Shown: piece after piece, positions 6,282-7,416 of the stretch
Position numbering within the stretch: the stretch's first letter is position 1
Layout of the letters: each line of letters begins with the position of its first letter
DNA from: Amylibacter sp.
GTDB lineage: Bacteria; Pseudomonadota; Alphaproteobacteria; Rhodobacterales; Rhodobacteraceae
DNA: 7,416 nucleotides
Assembly (NCBI GenBank): GCA_030625465.1
Contig: DAOUQS010000096.1
Span: forward strand, 1-7,416
Direction: 5' to 3'
The notes under the pieces: generated by a model
Database searches by the model: none
The model's input: only the letters and a program-made list of their open reading frames with translations
Told to the model about the DNA's origin: nothing
Translations under genes and position numbers: made by a program

Positions 6282-6972
6282 CACGACCCCCTAACCGCTT
6301 CATTTCACGGGTAAAGTCCTTCAAAACAGGACGTGCCTGACCATCACCGGCAATCATCCCGCCCTCAAACCAAAGCACACGGTCAAAGCCTGTCAAAACC
6401 TTCGGGTCATGGGTGATCAGGATGATTTGTAACGCTAACTGATCCAGCCAACGGTGTAATTGCATTGAGGTCGGAATGTCCAACCCCGCATAGGGTTCGT
6501 CCAGCACAATGGTTTTAGGCCCCATCGCCAGCACCGACATCAAACAGACCAGATGCCGCTGACCTTGTGACAGTGCGTGTGTATTGCGATCGGCCCAACC
6601 GGTACAGTGGTGTTTGGCTAAAACCTGCATGACTTTGCGCGCGGCACGATCACGCGACATCCCCATTTGCTGCAAACCAAAGGCCATTTCCTCGCTCACA
6701 GTCGGGAAAATAATCTGGTGATCGGGGTTCTGGAAGATAATCCCAACGGTTGAAACCGCTTTTTTGCGATCTTTGGCTACATCCACACCCGCAATCGAGA
6801 CCTTGCCCACATCAGGTGCGATCAGCCCTGCCAAAAGCCGCGCAAAACTGGATTTACCCGATCCGTTACGCCCGACAACACCAATGCGCTGCTCTGGCAA
6901 TTTTACAGAAACAGGCCCCAACACATGGCTACCTTGCGGGCGATATTCAACATTTTCGAAAATTACAGCCAT
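6256..6972 (-). CDS. bioM: BioM, ATP-binding protein of the biotin ECF transporter
   Basis: The cytoplasmic ABC ATPase that powers biotin uptake, probably as a homodimer because only one ATPase gene is present. The 238 residues show all ABC motifs: Walker A GRNGSGKSS (34-42), Q-loop Q81 in FQNPDHQ, the signature LSQGQ (134-138, with Gln replacing the usual first Gly of LSGGQ), Walker B IVLDEP (155-160) with catalytic Glu159, and H-loop His188 in THD. The FQNPDHQ form is typical of ECF-type ATPases. An in-frame TAG lies 15 nt upstream of the ATG, so translation cannot start earlier. The leader has no strong Shine-Dalgarno; the best candidate is GTAGGG, 10 nt away, followed by a run of C. It is the first gene of the bioMNY operon. 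Confidence 0.95.
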   Translation of the reverse strand: MAVIFENVEYRPQGSHVLGPVSVKLPEQRIGVVGRNGSGKSSFARLLAGLIAPDVGKVSIAGVDVAKDRKKAVSTVGIIFQNPDHQIIFPTVSEEMAFGLQQMGMSRDRAARKVMQVLAKHHCTGWADRNTHALSQGQRHLVCLMSVLAMGPKTIVLDEPYAGLDIPTSMQLHRWLDQLALQIILITHDPKVLTGFDRVLWFEGGMIAGDGQARPVLKDFTREMKRLGGRDAGADTSA

Positions 6973-6990
6973 GAAAGGGGGGCCCTACGT

Positions 6991-7019
6991 TTGTGCTTTG
7001 GCCTAACATCTTTTACTAT
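6991..7019 (+). promoter_or_regulatory. Candidate promoter for selO
   Basis: TTGTGC (6991-6996) and TACTAT (7014-7019) are separated by exactly 17 bp and would start transcription near 7026, about 50 bases before the selO ATG. The hexamers match the sigma-70 consensus only in three and four positions, so this is tentative. Confidence 0.35.
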
Positions 7020-7034
7020 GGTCGGACAAGTAAA
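7012..7034. promoter_or_regulatory. Dyad TTTACT-N11-AGTAAA in the divergent bioM-selO region
   Basis: TTTACT (7012-7017) and its reverse complement AGTAAA (7029-7034) are centred 18 bp apart and overlap the proposed selO -10 box. The spacing and symmetry would suit a dimeric repressor. It does not resemble the BioR box described for alphaproteobacterial biotin genes. It could be chance in an AT-rich stretch. Confidence 0.25.
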
Positions 7035-7077
7035 GACCGCTTAAACGAAACATTGATAAGCACAGGAAGGCAGCCGC

Positions 7078-7416
7078 ATGATCACCTTCAATAACAGCTT
7101 CGCCACCCTGCCAAAGGCGTTCTACACTAAACAATCCGCCGCCCCTGCCCCCGATCCCGCGTGGATTGCCGCCAACACTAGCTTGGCGGGTGAGCTGGGC
7201 ATAGATGCGGATTTTCTAACCTCTGAGGCAGGGCTTGCCATGGTTTCAGGGCAAAAAATGCCCGACGGGGCCAATCCTTTGGCGATGGTTTACGCAGGCC
7301 ACCAGTTCGGTGGCTGGTCAGCGCGCTTGGGCGATGGCCGGGCTTTGTTGTTGGGCGAGGTCGCAGGCTTTGATATCCAGCTTAAGGGTTCTGGTCGCAC
7401 ACCTTATTCACGCGGC
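7078..7416 (+). CDS. selO: SelO protein adenylyltransferase (YdiU/UPF0061 family), 3'-truncated
   Basis: The first 113 residues of SelO, a pseudokinase-fold enzyme known to transfer AMP from ATP to protein hydroxyl groups and linked to oxidative-stress responses. The frame stays open to the right edge, so the gene is cut by the window; family members are about 470-500 residues. Recognition rests on the highly conserved ANPLAMVYAGHQFGGWSARL (about 66-85), followed by GDGRALLLGEV (86-96) and DIQLKGSGRTPYSRG (99-113). The lysine in QLKGSGR corresponds to the nucleotide-binding lysine of the family. AGGAAGG lies about 7 nt before the ATG. It is divergent from bioM across a 105-bp region and not obviously related to biotin uptake. 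Confidence 0.95.
   Translation, partial: MITFNNSFATLPKAFYTKQSAAPAPDPAWIAANTSLAGELGIDADFLTSEAGLAMVSGQKMPDGANPLAMVYAGHQFGGWSARLGDGRALLLGEVAGFDIQLKGSGRTPYSRG

Noticed and set aside
3670..7000. A functional island joining GNAT, pyrE and bioMNY
   Set aside because: The genes share a strand, but the 102-bp and 54-bp gaps and unrelated roles point to ordinary neighbouring genes rather than one system.

Overview
The window looks like a piece of chromosome from an alphaproteobacterium, most likely of the order Rhodobacterales (marine Roseobacter type). The main support is the two-domain dCTP deaminase, the BioMNY biotin importer, the MerR-type regulator next to tRNA-Pro, and the general protein style with moderate GC content. 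The order is inferred from family resemblance, not from a marker gene search. There is no sign of prophage, plasmid, CRISPR or secondary-metabolite genes. Most of the window is ordinary housekeeping and nutrient-uptake DNA.

Layout, left to right. (1) 2-502 (+): the 3' part of a MerR-family regulator whose DNA-binding head lies mostly outside the window. (2) 503-671: a non-coding gap holding a 115-bp segment bounded by 8-bp inverted repeats (CTAGAGCG / CGCTCTAG, 556-670). It has an imperfect internal hairpin and ends one base before the tRNA. It looks like a small repeat or MITE-like insertion. (3) 672-748 (+): tRNA-Pro(GGG). (4) 786-1871 and 1883-2725 (+): dcd (duplicated-domain dCTP deaminase) and a fumarylacetoacetate-hydrolase-family enzyme, 11 bp apart and probably one transcript. 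(5) 2708-3547 (-): a GH25 lysozyme-like lipoprotein that meets the preceding gene tail to tail with an 18-bp overlap; its start is re-assigned here to a GTG. (6) 3670-4266 (-): a GNAT acetyltransferase of RimJ/RimL type. (7) 4369-5073 (-): pyrE. (8) 5128-6972 (-): bioM-bioN-bioY, a complete energy-coupling-factor biotin importer. (9) 7078-7416 (+): the N-terminal third or less of selO, cut by the window end and divergent from bioM.

How the genes work together. BioM (ATPase), BioN (transmembrane coupling protein) and BioY (biotin-binding S component) form one inner-membrane importer, and their tight spacing (26-bp overlap, then 11-bp gap) supports one transcript. pyrE follows bioY by 54 bp, with a possible promoter of its own. 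dcd and pyrE both feed pyrimidine nucleotide supply but lie on opposite strands and are not an operon. The 105-bp bioM-selO region must hold two divergent promoters and contains a candidate dyad.

I did not find a convincing undescribed system. The points most worth a second look are the CTAG-bounded element abutting the tRNA, the split distribution of active-site residues in the duplicated dCTP deaminase, and the GH25 lipoprotein with its overlapping convergent end.
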